NCBI GenBank assembly: GCA_000708835.1 | Contig: DF237417.1 | Location: 9,357 to 73,356 of the forward strand | Length of the DNA stretch: 64,000 nt | Direction of reading: 5' to 3' | Source: Klebsormidium nitens | Taxonomy: Eukaryota > Streptophyta > Klebsormidiophyceae > Klebsormidiales > Klebsormidiaceae | Part shown: in pieces, positions 25,601-37,400 of the stretch | Layout: the number at the start of each line of letters is the position of its first letter | Position numbering within the stretch: position 1 is the first letter of the stretch | Notes under the pieces: generated by a model | Database searches by the model: none | What the model was told of the DNA's origin: nothing | Seen by the model: the letters and a program-made list of their open reading frames with translations, nothing else | Position numbers and translations under genes: made by a program

Positions 25601-26781
25601 CATCTGCATAACAAACAAAAGGGCGTCACAAAGCTGGCTGCAGTGACATCAGCAGACAGCACAGCCACCTTAATCACAGCGAGAATCTATCAATGAGATT
25701 TGACAAGAAACCACATTTAGTGAACCTTCTGAAGGAATCCTACAGATCATGTCTTCAACTCAATGCTGTTTGCGGGAATTTGACACTTAAACTAAGGGGC
25801 AGCAAGAAGCCAGGTTGATCCAAATCCTGCTTTTCAGATTGACACAAGCGACATTGCATTGCCTCGCCCGACTCACCCATGAAAAGCTCGTACCAGTAGT
25901 GGTTCTGAATGGCATACTTGAACTGGTCGGCGGCTTTCTCATCCAAGGGCGTCTCACAAATAACAGTCTTCTGTGTGTCCACTGCGATCAGTGGTAAAAT
26001 CCTTGTTTCAGCGGACGCCACTCTTGGTCTCAGGCACAATCAAACCCTAAGTCATCAGTGCGCAGATCTGCATAATTGCCATCGAACGATCATCAACGAT
26101 AAATGCACCATTACGGAACGGGCTGCTAGGATGCAGCGCACTGCAATGAAACCACCTAGCCGTTTCGAGCAGCCCTTGACTCTGAGTCAGCCCGCAGGAG
26201 GACTAGTACTCACTTCTGAACTTGAATGAGAGCTGGCTGTCAATCAGCTCATTCCCCTCCAAAACTTCCCCTAATCCACCCCATTTGTGCTCTGGCCGTT
26301 CCTTGCCCTCTCCGGGCTTGCAGAACGGCAGAGTGTAGTAGTTGTACGTCTCTTGGGGATTGTTGTACGGGCCTACTTTGTTGACCCAGAGGGTGACTGG
26401 ATCGCCCAGCGCATACTGAAGAGACGAGTCAAGAAGCCAAAATCAAAGGTCAAGTGCAGATGCTCATTCCAGGTCTTGCACGAGCGGGGTCATTAAAAAT
26501 CCTATCAGAGCTTACATGGAGCAACTTCGCAAATCAATGTGAGAGTTGCCTCCATGAATGCAGTGGTGACCTTTCATTGAACATTGAAAAGGCGTCCATT
26601 GCTGCTCAGAGATGCACAAAGAGCAGGACCTGACTGAAAACGTACAGGTCTAATGTCACAGAAGCTTAAGCTGACTGATGCTTACCTTGTGATCATACTC
26701 CTCAGCAGCACATAGGCCTGCCAGAAGGAGCGAGATCAACAGTCCTGACAAGAATCTCGCTTGCACCTCCAAGGTACCCAT
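19656..26781 (-). CDS. TMN1: Transmembrane 9 superfamily protein, TM9SF3/TMN1 type
   Basis: Twelve exons: 26781-26686, 26415-26214, 25981-25877, 25603-25586 (18 nt), 25320-25205, 24700-24548, 23814-23680, 22777-22611, 22180-21955, 21168-20926, 20368-20095 and 19723-19656. They total 1803 nt and code for 600 residues, normal for the family. Nonaspanins (EMP70) are Golgi/endosomal membrane proteins implicated in sorting of membrane cargo. A signal peptide (about 1-24, '[15 protein letters not shown]') precedes a lumenal domain of about 230 residues and nine membrane spans. Segments such as '[20 protein letters not shown]', 'GTGAQLALL', '[19 protein letters not shown]' and '[19 protein letters not shown]' are family signatures. 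The end '[10 protein letters not shown]' has the KxD tail that in plant EMP proteins binds COPI for Golgi retention. The 18-nt exon encodes DLPIW of the lumenal domain. The intron below exon 24548-24700 holds tandem copies of that exon's donor end. Confidence 0.96.
24316..24560. repeat. Tandem copies of a TMN1 exon donor edge
   Basis: The donor end of the exon at 24548-24700 (plus-strand reading 'tcacctggtgttcaaagaa' at 24544) recurs 113 bp away at 24431, followed in both places by related sequence (for example 'gcaagcactcctgtga' against 'acaagaactcctacag'). A third, weaker unit begins near 24318. The copies lie in the intron downstream of the exon in transcription order and each of the first two carries a GT donor context. 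Confidence 0.75.
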
Positions 26782-27867
26782 CCTCCTGTATTCTTGGTGT
26801 ATATAACAGAAACAGGGCAACCCTAGAGATGGAGATTGGGTGGCTTTGCAAAGAATGACCGCCTTTGATGTGAAAAGCTCATCTGTAATCCTGCTCACTC
26901 ATTCCCGGCTATGAGAACCCAACTCTTTGTAGTGCAAATCCTAGCAGCTGCAATGTGCTCCAAAAAGCTACCGCCGTCACCGTTTCTGCTGCCCGTCTCT
27001 GAAATTCATTCAACCGTCCATGAAAAGGCTGGCCACCATCATCAAGAGACAATGGGGTTGCTCAAGCCCGCACGTCTCACTGCTCTCAGCAAGAGCGCCC
27101 CGTAACAACCAGAATTCACAGCAAATTGAGTCTGCCATGTCCTGTGCATCTATCCATTTGCTGTTCACTTCCGCAGCAGATGCTCGTTGCTGATGTCCTG
27201 CGAAATTGGCGGTGAGCGCATTCTCGCAGGCAATTGAAGAACGCTGTATAGGCAAGGTCCTTATGGTCACGCACTCCCAGAATGATCGAGACGGGGCTAA
27301 AAAGTATCGAGACAGCCTGCGCCATACAGGCTACAGCGGGTTTCGGAGTCCGGTTGTGTGTGAAAAGCCTCCTTTCTTCCAAATGCTCCGCCCGCTTCTT
27401 GCCGAACCGTTCGATGATGAATGAAAGCAATGCGAACCGGTGGATAGGAGTCTTGGTTCACTTCGAAAATTGCACCCTCTCCAGATCAAGACCACTAGCA
27501 AGTTGAACGTGCGAACTGCACTCGCAGTCTGCAGAACGAAGGGGGTTCGCGCGACGACAGACGTGAAGAGAGGCGTCGGATTGCCTTTGCAATGCTGGGG
27601 TTTTGTCAGGTTCGAAAGCGAACGAGGCCGCAACGTTCTGGAAAGCAAGTAGATTTCTGGTGGAGGAGGAATTGTCCAACAAGAAGGACAGATTGCAGTT
27701 GAGGATTGGGAAAAAGAGCAACAAAGAGTTGGGGGTCGTTCTTGTAGGTGGACGCAGTTCTTCTGCAAGGAGAGGCTTTGTAGAAACGACAAGAGCGGTG
27801 CACTTCTCACCGCTTCCTTGAAAAGCATCTCCTTGCTCACAATTGAGGGTGCATTAATCCAGTCAAG
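26782..27867. other. Divergent intergenic region TMN1 / HVA22
   Basis: About 1.1 kb between two divergent start codons, so it should contain both promoters and 5' UTRs. Open frames on both strands (for example 27331-27840 minus) overlap and show no recognisable protein character. A GC-rich patch with many CG dinucleotides lies around 27440-27660. No TATA box stands out. Confidence 0.4.
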
Positions 27868-30510
27868 ATGATTGGGTCATTCATCACAAGGGGCGCTATG
27901 TGAGTGTCTTAACTCAGGGTTGTGTGGCTTCAATACTCAGGTCTTTCAACATATAGGTTTGTTTGTGAGTCATAAGCTTTCTGTGAAAGGCCAGCATCCA
28001 GAAACTCTGAATGTTCCTCTAATCAGTATGCTGCATTCTCAATTGAGATTGTGTAATGCTTGCTCACAATCTGTCCTCTGCATGCTCTGAGTTGCACTGC
28101 TCAAGTGAGCTGCCACCTCACACACTCTCTTCCGCTTCTGAGGCCAATGTATGCATGCCTTCAGCATGTGACTACGACATTGAGGCTCCTTTTGAGGGGC
28201 TTGACCGCAGTGTTTGTTCATACGAGCTTTCTGGAAGCCCGTCTCGTTGGTGCGAAATCGCCTGACAAAAGAGCGTTGTGCCGCAGAATGGCGTTAGGGT
28301 ACTTGTACCCTGCCTATGAGTGCTACAAAGCTGTGGAGAAGCCCCGCCCAGACATGGACCAGTTGCGATTCTGGTCGCAGTACTGGTGAGCACGTTCTCC
28401 TTAGCTTATGGCAGCATTGCGGAGCTTGTGACGCCATTAGGTGCACCTCCTGTCACGATGAGATAGCTCTCCGAAACAGCATTTCACTGCCACTTCTTGG
28501 GTAATTGTAAGGCCGCATTTGTGAGTAAGCAACATTCTCTACTCGTTGCAGCTTTCTTTGTATCAGGGCTTTGTGGGAAGCTCTTGCCATGAAGCTCTTG
28601 TCTCCATCTTTCAGGGTGATCATGGCTGTCATCACGGTCTCAGAGAGAGTAGCTGACGTCTTCATTGCATGGTGAGAAGCCGAGCAGCCACGGACTGCAT
28701 CCATTCTTCTTCCTAAAGCTCAAAGTTCATCCTCTAAAACGTCAAGAGACTGCATGTTTAAACAAGCCCCATGGGTTGTTCAAGAACGTCCCTTTCCGGT
28801 ACCATCGCTTGATGCCTGTACCAGCTTGGATCTTGATGATGTCACCTAAGCACGGTAAGGAAGGTGCATGTAGTGCGCCCCAGGATTCATTGACTGCTAT
28901 TGATCACCAAAAGCCTTCTGCAAGTCTTGTGCAAACTGCCCCTTCGTTGATATTGGTGCAGGATTCCAATGTACTGCGAAGCTAAACTGGCCTTTATTGT
29001 GTACCTCTGGTATGACAAGACAAAGGTATGCTAGAAGCTTTTCCCCCTTCTTCTGCGTTGTGATATCAGTCAAGTGAAAAAAGTTGTCAGTTTTTGATTC
29101 TGTGAGCATGTATCCCAATCATTTTGTCCTGTTCGTCTTAGGCTCTGCTGGACGAGTCGTTGAGCAAAAGTTGTGGACTACAGTGGCTCACCACATGTTT
29201 TAGTTCAAATGGGCACAACCCAGCGTTTGATACTTCTTCAGCCTCCCACGGAGTCGTTACAAACCTTCTGCTTTCGTAGATATGTGATTGCAATCCTAAC
29301 ATTCAGAGACTTTGATCCAGTGTATCGGAGGTCGTTCTTGTTTCAAGGGATCTTTTAGGACGATCCTGTGCAATTGTTTCTGTCTGAACAAAGCCCTTCA
29401 GGTGACTTCATGAATTGCATCTTCTCCTAGCGGCATGCAGAGTGCTTGTTTGAGACATTGCATAGATCTGGAATGATACAAACCGGTCAGCAGATCACTT
29501 TTGAAGTTTCTGATGCAACTTCGGCCCTCGACTGATTCCATTGACTGGGGCCAACACAGTTCACCAGGTTCTGAAACCTTTCTGCTCCAACCTTCCTGCA
29601 GGGCACGACGTACATCTACCAGCAGTTCCTGAAGCCGGTGCTGACTCAGCACGAGCCCGAGATCGACCGCCGCCTGCACGAGCTCAAGACGCGCGCGGGG
29701 GACGTCGCGCTCGAGTATTGGCGGCTGGGATACAACTACGCCTACGGAAAGGTTCTTATGCTGCTCACGCAGGGGTCGCTGCAGCCGCCCCCGCCCCCGC
29801 AACAGGACTACAGGGCGCAGCCGCCACCCCCGCCGAGGGTAAGGGGCTGTGCTTTTTCGTATGGATGTTAAGTAAGAGACTTTTTGGTGGGTCGGATCAT
29901 GGAGATTTTGGAAGATGGCAGCGGTTTGGAGTTGCGGCAACCAAGAAGGTGTGGGATCAGGCAAGGATGCGAAATGCACCAGTGCGATGCACCTTCTTCT
30001 TCTCCAATCGCGTTTGCGGCTGCGAGGACTTTGGCAGGTTTGGTTTGCTTGGGTTGATGCGAGACTTGAGGGCGTTTTGTTGGTCCTGCCTTGTTCCCTT
30101 TTGCTGGACGGGTGCAAGAGGCCGCGTCAGGTACGGACAGTTCCTGTTGTTTGCTAAGATAGCCTGCTCAAACATTAACTCTCAGCTCCTCATCTTGTCA
30201 ACTACTGTTACGTCCCTGCATATTTTCAGGGTCCGCCCGCATTCTTGAGACAAACACATCCGTAGACCCTCCGATCCTGTAATCGTTATTCCTTGCGTCG
30301 ATAGTCCTCCGTTGCTAAGTCGTCAACTTGATGCAGGAGTATGGCCGGCGCACTCGGGACAGGGCGTACCCGTCATACGTGGTCGAGAACGACGGCTCCG
30401 ATTACGAGGTCGTCGAGCCAAACGAGCCGGAGCCAATGGATGCAGCAGATTACGCGACACCTACACCTGTGACACGCAACGTCCGCCAGCGAGCAAACCG
30501 TCAATATTGA
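27868..30510 (+). CDS. HVA22: HVA22-like (TB2/DP1/REEP) ER-shaping protein
   Basis: Six coding exons: 27868-27899 (32 nt), 28287-28385, 28615-28671, 28962-29025, 29602-29838 and 30337-30510, in phase, 220 residues. HVA22 proteins are plant relatives of REEP/Yop1 that insert hydrophobic hairpins into the tubular ER; some are induced by abscisic acid and stress. The family core is clear: start 'MIGSFITRGAIMALGYLYPA', then 'YECYKAVEKPRPD', 'QLRFWSQYWVIMAVITVSER', 'CEAKLAFIVYLWYDKTKGTT' and 'YIYQQFLKPVL'. Two hairpin membrane segments fall around 12-30 and 42-90. Residues after about 130 form a helix ('LHELKTRAGDVALEYW'), then a Pro-rich segment and an acidic tail. The start codon is set by the family N-terminus, which is why I accept a 32-nt coding exon. 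It is closest to the longer HVA22 i/j/k forms. It converges on EMC1. Confidence 0.94.
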
Positions 30511-31496
30511 CCTCAAAAGCTAGGTCGACGAAAGTAGAACTACAAGCCATGGGGCACAGTCGGTTAGAAGTATACGAATGAAAGTCAAGCTCCGTGCATT
30601 CCGTTATGACAACACATAAGGCAAACAAAGGAGGGAAGAAAATGTAGTATGTACAGTACCGTTCGATTAGAAACTTCAGTTCCTTAGCCAAATGTAGTCC
30701 TGTACATAGTGACCTCATCAAGTCAAGTGGAAGTAAGCGACAATATGATGCAGCATACGGTAGATTGTGCCTCGATATGTGCTTGAACCTGGCATGTGTC
30801 GAAGACTTCTATCATGTATACTTGAAGCAATGACGTATGCATGACGTTCCAGGACTCGAGTCCCTAGGTTTCAATGCATGTGATGTCGCCCGCAGGCGGC
30901 CACGGCCCAATTTGTCTATACTGGTATCGTACTGCTATAGAACTAGAGATCAAGCTAGCTAATTGAATCTATATCTCATGTATAGGATCAAGCGCGAATT
31001 CGTCAGCTTGTGCACATATATGCATGCATTCAGCTAGCTAGGCTGTCAATATGCATGCGCTAGCTAGTGCAGCCATGCATGTGCACTCATTCTCTGAGAA
31101 ATCCGCATGCAGGCGACAGCCGCATTGCCTGCGCGGCGCGGCCCCGCTTACTAAACTCAAGCTAGCAATTCGAGTTGAGAAAGATGATATATACCATTGA
31201 TGATATCCCGCGCCAGCATAAGTACGCGAGACTACATCATCAAACGCAGTGTAAACCAATTTCAAGCAAGAATGTACGGTATGCCAAATCAAGGACAACA
31301 TGAAGTGCAGAGCATGCATATATGCAATCAAGCCTATTGACGGACATTGAACCCTGCCTTACCAGCTTGGGCATAATTTCACTGATGAATTGAATAGGAG
31401 ACCAGCAGAGCTTTCAGAGAGTAAACCGAGCTGCGCCCGAAACACTTGAATTCAAAGAATGAAATCTACATTAGACTCCGAACCTCGACTGCTTGA
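30511..31496. other. Intergenic region rich in short palindromes
   Basis: About 1 kb between two convergent genes. No open frame of interest. The part from about 30890 to 31330 is dense in self-complementary hexamers and octamers: GCATGC, TGCATGCA, GCTAGC and AGCTAGCT recur many times. This should also contain both 3' UTRs. Confidence 0.45.
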
Positions 31497-34400
31497 TCAT
31501 AACCACTGGTTTTTCAGCTGGTTACGGTGCGCTATCGCTGCAGAAACAACGATTGCGCCCACAAGAATGAGGATCGTGAGCACTAGGAGAGCATAACTAA
31601 AGTCTTCCGTGAGGAGGTCGTAGGTTTTGCTGGGGGCGGTGCGCATGTAGTAGAGATCGATCCCATACGCGAACATAAGCGAGTTGGACTCAAGTCGGGC
31701 GGGCGCTGTCGCGATGCCGCGAAGGCCCTCGACCTGCAAGCAACGCCGATGCAAAATCGTTACAAAACAGCCTGGTTTAAAGATGTCGGTTGTTAGCCAA
31801 AATCGCTTCCAGCTTGTTTCGTCATTTAGGGGGACCACTGGCCCCACTTGTGGGGTCTGTATAACAAGATTGTAAGCGTGAACTCCGTGCCATTTCCAAC
31901 CCCAGCTACGCCAAACTCACCACTTCACCTCAGAACTCCATTCTCAACCGTGCTTCAAAGACGTTCCTCGAACTTTGAATGGTATACATGCGTGAATGCT
32001 CTCCGGGTCATCACCAAGCCCGGATGCACCTTCTGTATGAAAGCTCCCTCTGTGGATGCTACTTAGATGAATAGCATTCTTAGACCTTCAAGGGGACTTC
32101 TGTAGAAAGATGTACAGGTCAGAATGATGGACCGGGCACTCCTCGGGGGACGGCCTCATCTGGTGGTTGTGCCTGATGAAGAGGGGCGGTAGGGATGGTA
32201 GCACGTCCCAGTGCGTTTGAACACTTTCTCAAAAGTTATGAAACTTGATAAGGTAGAACCAATCCGGGTGAAATCAGAGCAACGAGACTCCTCGAGAAAC
32301 GGGCTCATCTGGTGGTTGCGTTTGATAAAGAGGGGCGGTAGGAAGGGCAGCGCCTCCTGGACTCTTGAAAAGTTTTCCAGGAGCTCTAAAACTTGATCGA
32401 GCAAGAGTAGTCCGGGTAAAACCGATACATCGAGACTCCTCGAGCAACGGCACTTGGTGGTTGTGCGTGATGAAGAGGGGCGGTAGAAAGCAGCGCCTCC
32501 CAGACTTTTGAACAATTTCATAGAAGCTAACATGATTTGAGTGAATAGCCCGGGGAAAGCCAAAGAAAATGAGACTCCTCGACAAACGGGCTCGCCTGGT
32601 GGTTGTGCGTGATGAAGAGGGGAGGGACAAAGGGCAGCGCTACTGGTCTAAGGACTTTTCTTTCAGAAGCTTCCACACATGATGGATTAAGAAACGGGCT
32701 CACCTGGTTGTTGTGCGTGATGAAGAGGGGCGGAAGGAATGGCAGCGCCTCTCGGTACTGGATGAGGCCCTCCTCCTGGTCTTGGGGCGTGACCACCTCG
32801 GGCCGGCGGGGGTCCACGAAGCGACGGTCCAAAGCCACGATCTGAAAGTGAGGAACATAGAAAGTGAATGAAAAATGCAACCTATGAAAACAAAGTGCAA
32901 GTTTCAGCCGCACTGTCCGTTGGAACATGGAAGAGTAATGTTAGTGGGGCCGGCAGGGGTCCACGAAGCGACGGTCCCGAGCGACAAATTGCAAAGGGGA
33001 ACCAAGAAAGTGTAACAAGCTGTAGAAAGCAGCAATCGTCAAAATTCTTGATAGAAAGCTTTTTGACTGAACATACGAAAGACTTCAAGCGGGCCGGCAG
33101 GGTCCCCGCGGCAAAAGTCCAAAGCCACAATCTGGAATATCCGAGGAGTAGGAGAAGCTCCGAAGTATTGGAAAAGAATGTCGCGCTTTACAGTAGAGAG
33201 GTATTAGTGGACGGAGGGAAGGCTGAAGGGCGGTAGCTCCGGAAGCGAGGGTCCACAGTCACAACCTGGAGAATGAAACTCAAGAGAGTGGAAAGCTGGG
33301 AAGTATGAGAAGGATTCGCATATGGGAGCCGCAATGTTTGTTGAGATGGGGATTAAAGTGGGGTAGACTTAAGAGGCCAGCAGAGGTCTATAGGAGGTCC
33401 AGTGCTATATCTGGGAGGGGAGTAGAAGCGTCAAGACTTGAATAACCAAGTCTTGTCACAAAATCCGCAAAAACCGCACGAGTTGGAGTCTGCTAGCAAG
33501 ATCAATATCTACTGTAATAACCTAGCAAATGAAATAGGGGGCGATACAAAGAGGGAACAGGGGAATAGATTCAATAGAAGGCGATGCAATCAGAGGAAAC
33601 AACTTCCAAAGACAATCCAGAGATTCCTCACCTGGTCCGAGCTCGTCCCGATCAGTACCTGCTTCCCTGTGATCCCCTTCGCGGTTAACGTAACCGCCAT
33701 CATCTTAACCGTCTGAGGGAAGAAGTACGACTGCGCCACGACTTTGATTGGGGGGGGCGCGAGCGAAGACACTGGGACAGTCACGTTGGACCCCCCGAAG
33801 AGTGCGCCCAACACGTCGATTTTCTCGGAGTCGTGAGACTCGTCGAACATCTCGAGGGCGGAGATCTCGGGGCGGAAAGCGCGCGCGTTGAAGTAGCTGT
33901 ATGCGATCCAGTTCTCACTGAACACGCCAGACACGGGGCCCTGCACAAGTATCGAAAGGTGCTTCCTACTAATCCAATCACCGAACTCGCTTCTTACGGT
34001 GTTGCTTCCCTTTATTGTTTCTGTCTTAAAGGAGCTCTGAGGACCCAGTTCTCGCCGCGGGCGCCACAAGCGAGACGCTGCGGGCGAACAAACTAACTTT
34101 GTTTGAACCTGCTTCATTTACCAGGTGTCACGTGCAAACTTTCGTGTTTTCGTAACGATAGTCGTCCAGTTCTTCGCACAACACAGAGCTACGAAAGCGG
34201 CCTGAATACGAACTTCTCGTTGCGTTTAGAGTCTTTAAGAATGAGAACGGTAGAATAACAGAGTTCCTTTAAGCTGCTGACCACAGACACCGCTGGCTCG
34301 AAGTTTCGTCCGCAACACCATCATCTCTTTCTCATGCATTCTCTGTGGTGCCATGCGTTGCTCCCCGTTACGTCTTCTGCAATCAAACAGTCCCGAACTG

Positions 34401-37400
34401 CTAGCCAGGACGTCTCTACCCATTGAGCTCAAGCGTAGATGACACCACTAAGACGTGGGCTCACCTGTGCGTTCTGGTGCGTGACCCGGTACAGGACGCG
34501 GCCGGTGACGGTGTCAAGCAGGTAGGCGACCACGGAGCGCTCGTCGACTGGCTTGGAGGACTCGTCTGGCGTGGTGGTCGCCACGAAGATGGTGTTGCGG
34601 TTGAGGTACTTGTGGAGGACCTGGTGGTTGCCCAACATGCGCAGCTGCAGAGAAGGAACAATTGGTGTTTTTAAGGACCCGAGCACAGGAAGTAAGTAGA
34701 AGTTCGCCGCTGATCTCTAAACCTTCTCTCTTCTTGTTGCCTCCCTTATTGACATGACATGTTCCAAAAACGGTAAGGCATTTCCATTCGCAACCGTATT
34801 GGCCGAAACCCTTACCGGGTTGACCGCGTTGACCGAGACCAAAACTTGAGCGACTAACCCCCTACTAACCCCCGCAGAATTCCTGCTTCGAACACGAAAA
34901 TTTTAGAACCCCATACTAAACCCTTCATTGCAGAATTTCCAAGGGGGAGGACATTCTAGTTATCAGCTTTCTTTCCTCGCCTCCTTCTCTGTGCAGGCCC
35001 GACGTTGCCTGCTGCGTGTCGTCTTTCCTTAGCTTTTACATGTCGACTCTGGTTGCAATCCCTGTGCTCGCTGTTCTTGTTCACGAAACTCATCCGACTC
35101 ATCAAATCACCGCTTCTCATCAGGAGAAACCAGAACAGTTCCAATGTAAACGGCAAAATCGACTTACCTGCGAGTGAACGCTCTCTTCCGGCCGCCTCCC
35201 AAAGACCGCCGCAATCTGCTCCGTCTCTTTTGGGAACACAATGCTCCATAACTCCACCGACGAAGCCGCGGGGGATCCCTCGGAGCGTCCGGCGCTGTCC
35301 GGTGCTTGCAGGACATAGCCGGTGATCGTGCCCGCTTTCTTGTCCACCCTGGAGGAACGGAAAGCAGATTGGTAAGTGCGGAACGGAACCGGAAAATGAA
35401 GGGCGGAACACGGTTGAAGCCAAGGGGGATCCCTCAGAGCGTCCGGTGCTGTCCGGTGCTGCAACATGCAGCCGGCTGTGCCCGCTTCCTTGTCCACCCT
35501 AAAGGAAAGGAAAAGCAAACTTGCTGAGCGGAAAGGAACGAAACGGAATGTGGAGTACTGTTGTAGGGCGTTCGTGCTTGCAAGGGGTGGCTAGTGACTG
35601 TGCTGGAAACGTTGATGGCTTATTATTGAGAGGTTCAGGGCCGTTCAAGGGCACGAAAATGTCATCATGGGCAGCTGAGAGTTTGCAGCGAGAAGCCACT
35701 GATCGTGGGCCCTTTCACTTGAAAAAGCAAATTTAAGGTTGCTTAGCACTGGAGCGCTTTTCATGGATCGAGTCTCATCTACTGAATATGCCGGCTTGAT
35801 AAATCGCCCGACATCGACTCGATTGAAGTGGGTAGAACTAGGAACTCCTTCCATCTTGCTTGGTTCACGGACGGCCAAGCCTGTGCTTTTTAGACATTGC
35901 AGACATCCTTCCGTCCACTTCGTGAGAAACTAACTCTTCCTGCATGAGCTAGGAAAGATGCACTGGCAAAGCGACCCCCCGACTCACTTGTAGTAGAACG
36001 TCTTGCCCAGCAACCGCTCCCGGAAAAGCGCCCCCGCCTCCGCCGTCCCCGGCACCACGTGGGCTCCCCCCTCCGGGTCTACCAGCAGCACGAGCCGCTG
36101 TTCCGCCGGATCCTTCAACGGAAGCGGAATCACTTGGCTGACTTCAAATCCTAAGCTCTGTTTCCGGAGCACTGCGCCAGTGTGGCCATTCACCCAGATC
36201 ATCTCCCCCTCCCCGCCAAGAACCATAATCTCAGGGGGAGTGCGCGGAGAGGACGGAGTGCGTGAGAGGAAGAGTCGTTGGGGCGATTTCGTGAGGGGTG
36301 GGGTCGACCAGATAACGCGGCCGTCCCCCGTGTGGAGTCCCAGGACTTTGCCGCAGGAAGTCAGGACGACAATCAGGCGGCGGAAGCCGTTGTGGTCCAT
36401 TGTGACCTTCATCTTCTCCGCGGAAAACTTGCGGGCGTTGGCGAGCTGCTGCTGCTCCTCTTCGGACGCCAGAAACAGGGTCACCTGCAAATTCGAGAGT
36501 ATATGTGGTGCTTCAGCAAACTTGGTTAAAGAGAAGGTCAATGATGAAACCTTCATCTTCTCCGCGGAAAACTTGCGGGCGTTGGCGAGCTGCTGCTGCT
36601 CCTCTTCGGATGCCAAAAATAGGGTTACCTGCAGATTCAGCAACATATGTGGAGATTAAGCACGTACCTGCGGACTTGGTTCAAGAGGAGGTCAATGATC
36701 GAGTTTTCAACTTTTCTTACGGCAAGTCTGCGGGCCGTTGGAATCTGCTGCTGCTCCTTTCGGACGCCGGAAACACGGTTGACTGCCGATTTAGAGGTTC
36801 ACATGGCAAGCCAGGAGCAAAGTTCCTAACTGAGATCTTTCAAACAACTCTGAAAGAATGCACTATGTGGTTTGTAACAGAATCACAAGGGGTTCCAAAG
36901 AGGCAAGCAACAACGACGGGTTACCTGCTAAAGACACACTCGTCTCAGCAGATCAATCTGCTGTGTCGAAAGTGGAACGCAAAACTTGACACAGCGACGT
37001 CTTGCTGGACCGCACTCAAGAAATGCGAAAGCTTGGAGTCGTGAGAATCGTCTTCCCTGGAAGAAGATAATCCAACTTCTCCTCTAGCCCCACCCTTGCA
37101 GCCAGGAGCTACTTTTTTCTCACTCCTCGATGCCATGAAGTAGTGCGCCTTCATGCCAGTTTTATCCAAGGCGTTCGCAACAGCACTTCGGAACACATTA
37201 GCTATCCAACTCATTTACACGACCGGTAGAATCTCACACACAATGGGAACGACACCTTTTTAAAAGAACCTTCATCGAATCCGACCCACCTTTGCGGCGA
37301 GCAGCTGGAGCTTGACCCACTCCTCGATGCCCTCCTCCACACGCTTCACGGCGCTCTCCTCGTCAGGGGGTAGGTTCACAAACTGCACTCCGACCACCCC

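Noticed and set aside
32156-32563. Open frames of 118-135 codons on the minus strand in the EMC1 intron
   Set aside because: They are made entirely of repeated copies of the exon 11 donor edge in various frames and are not separate genes.
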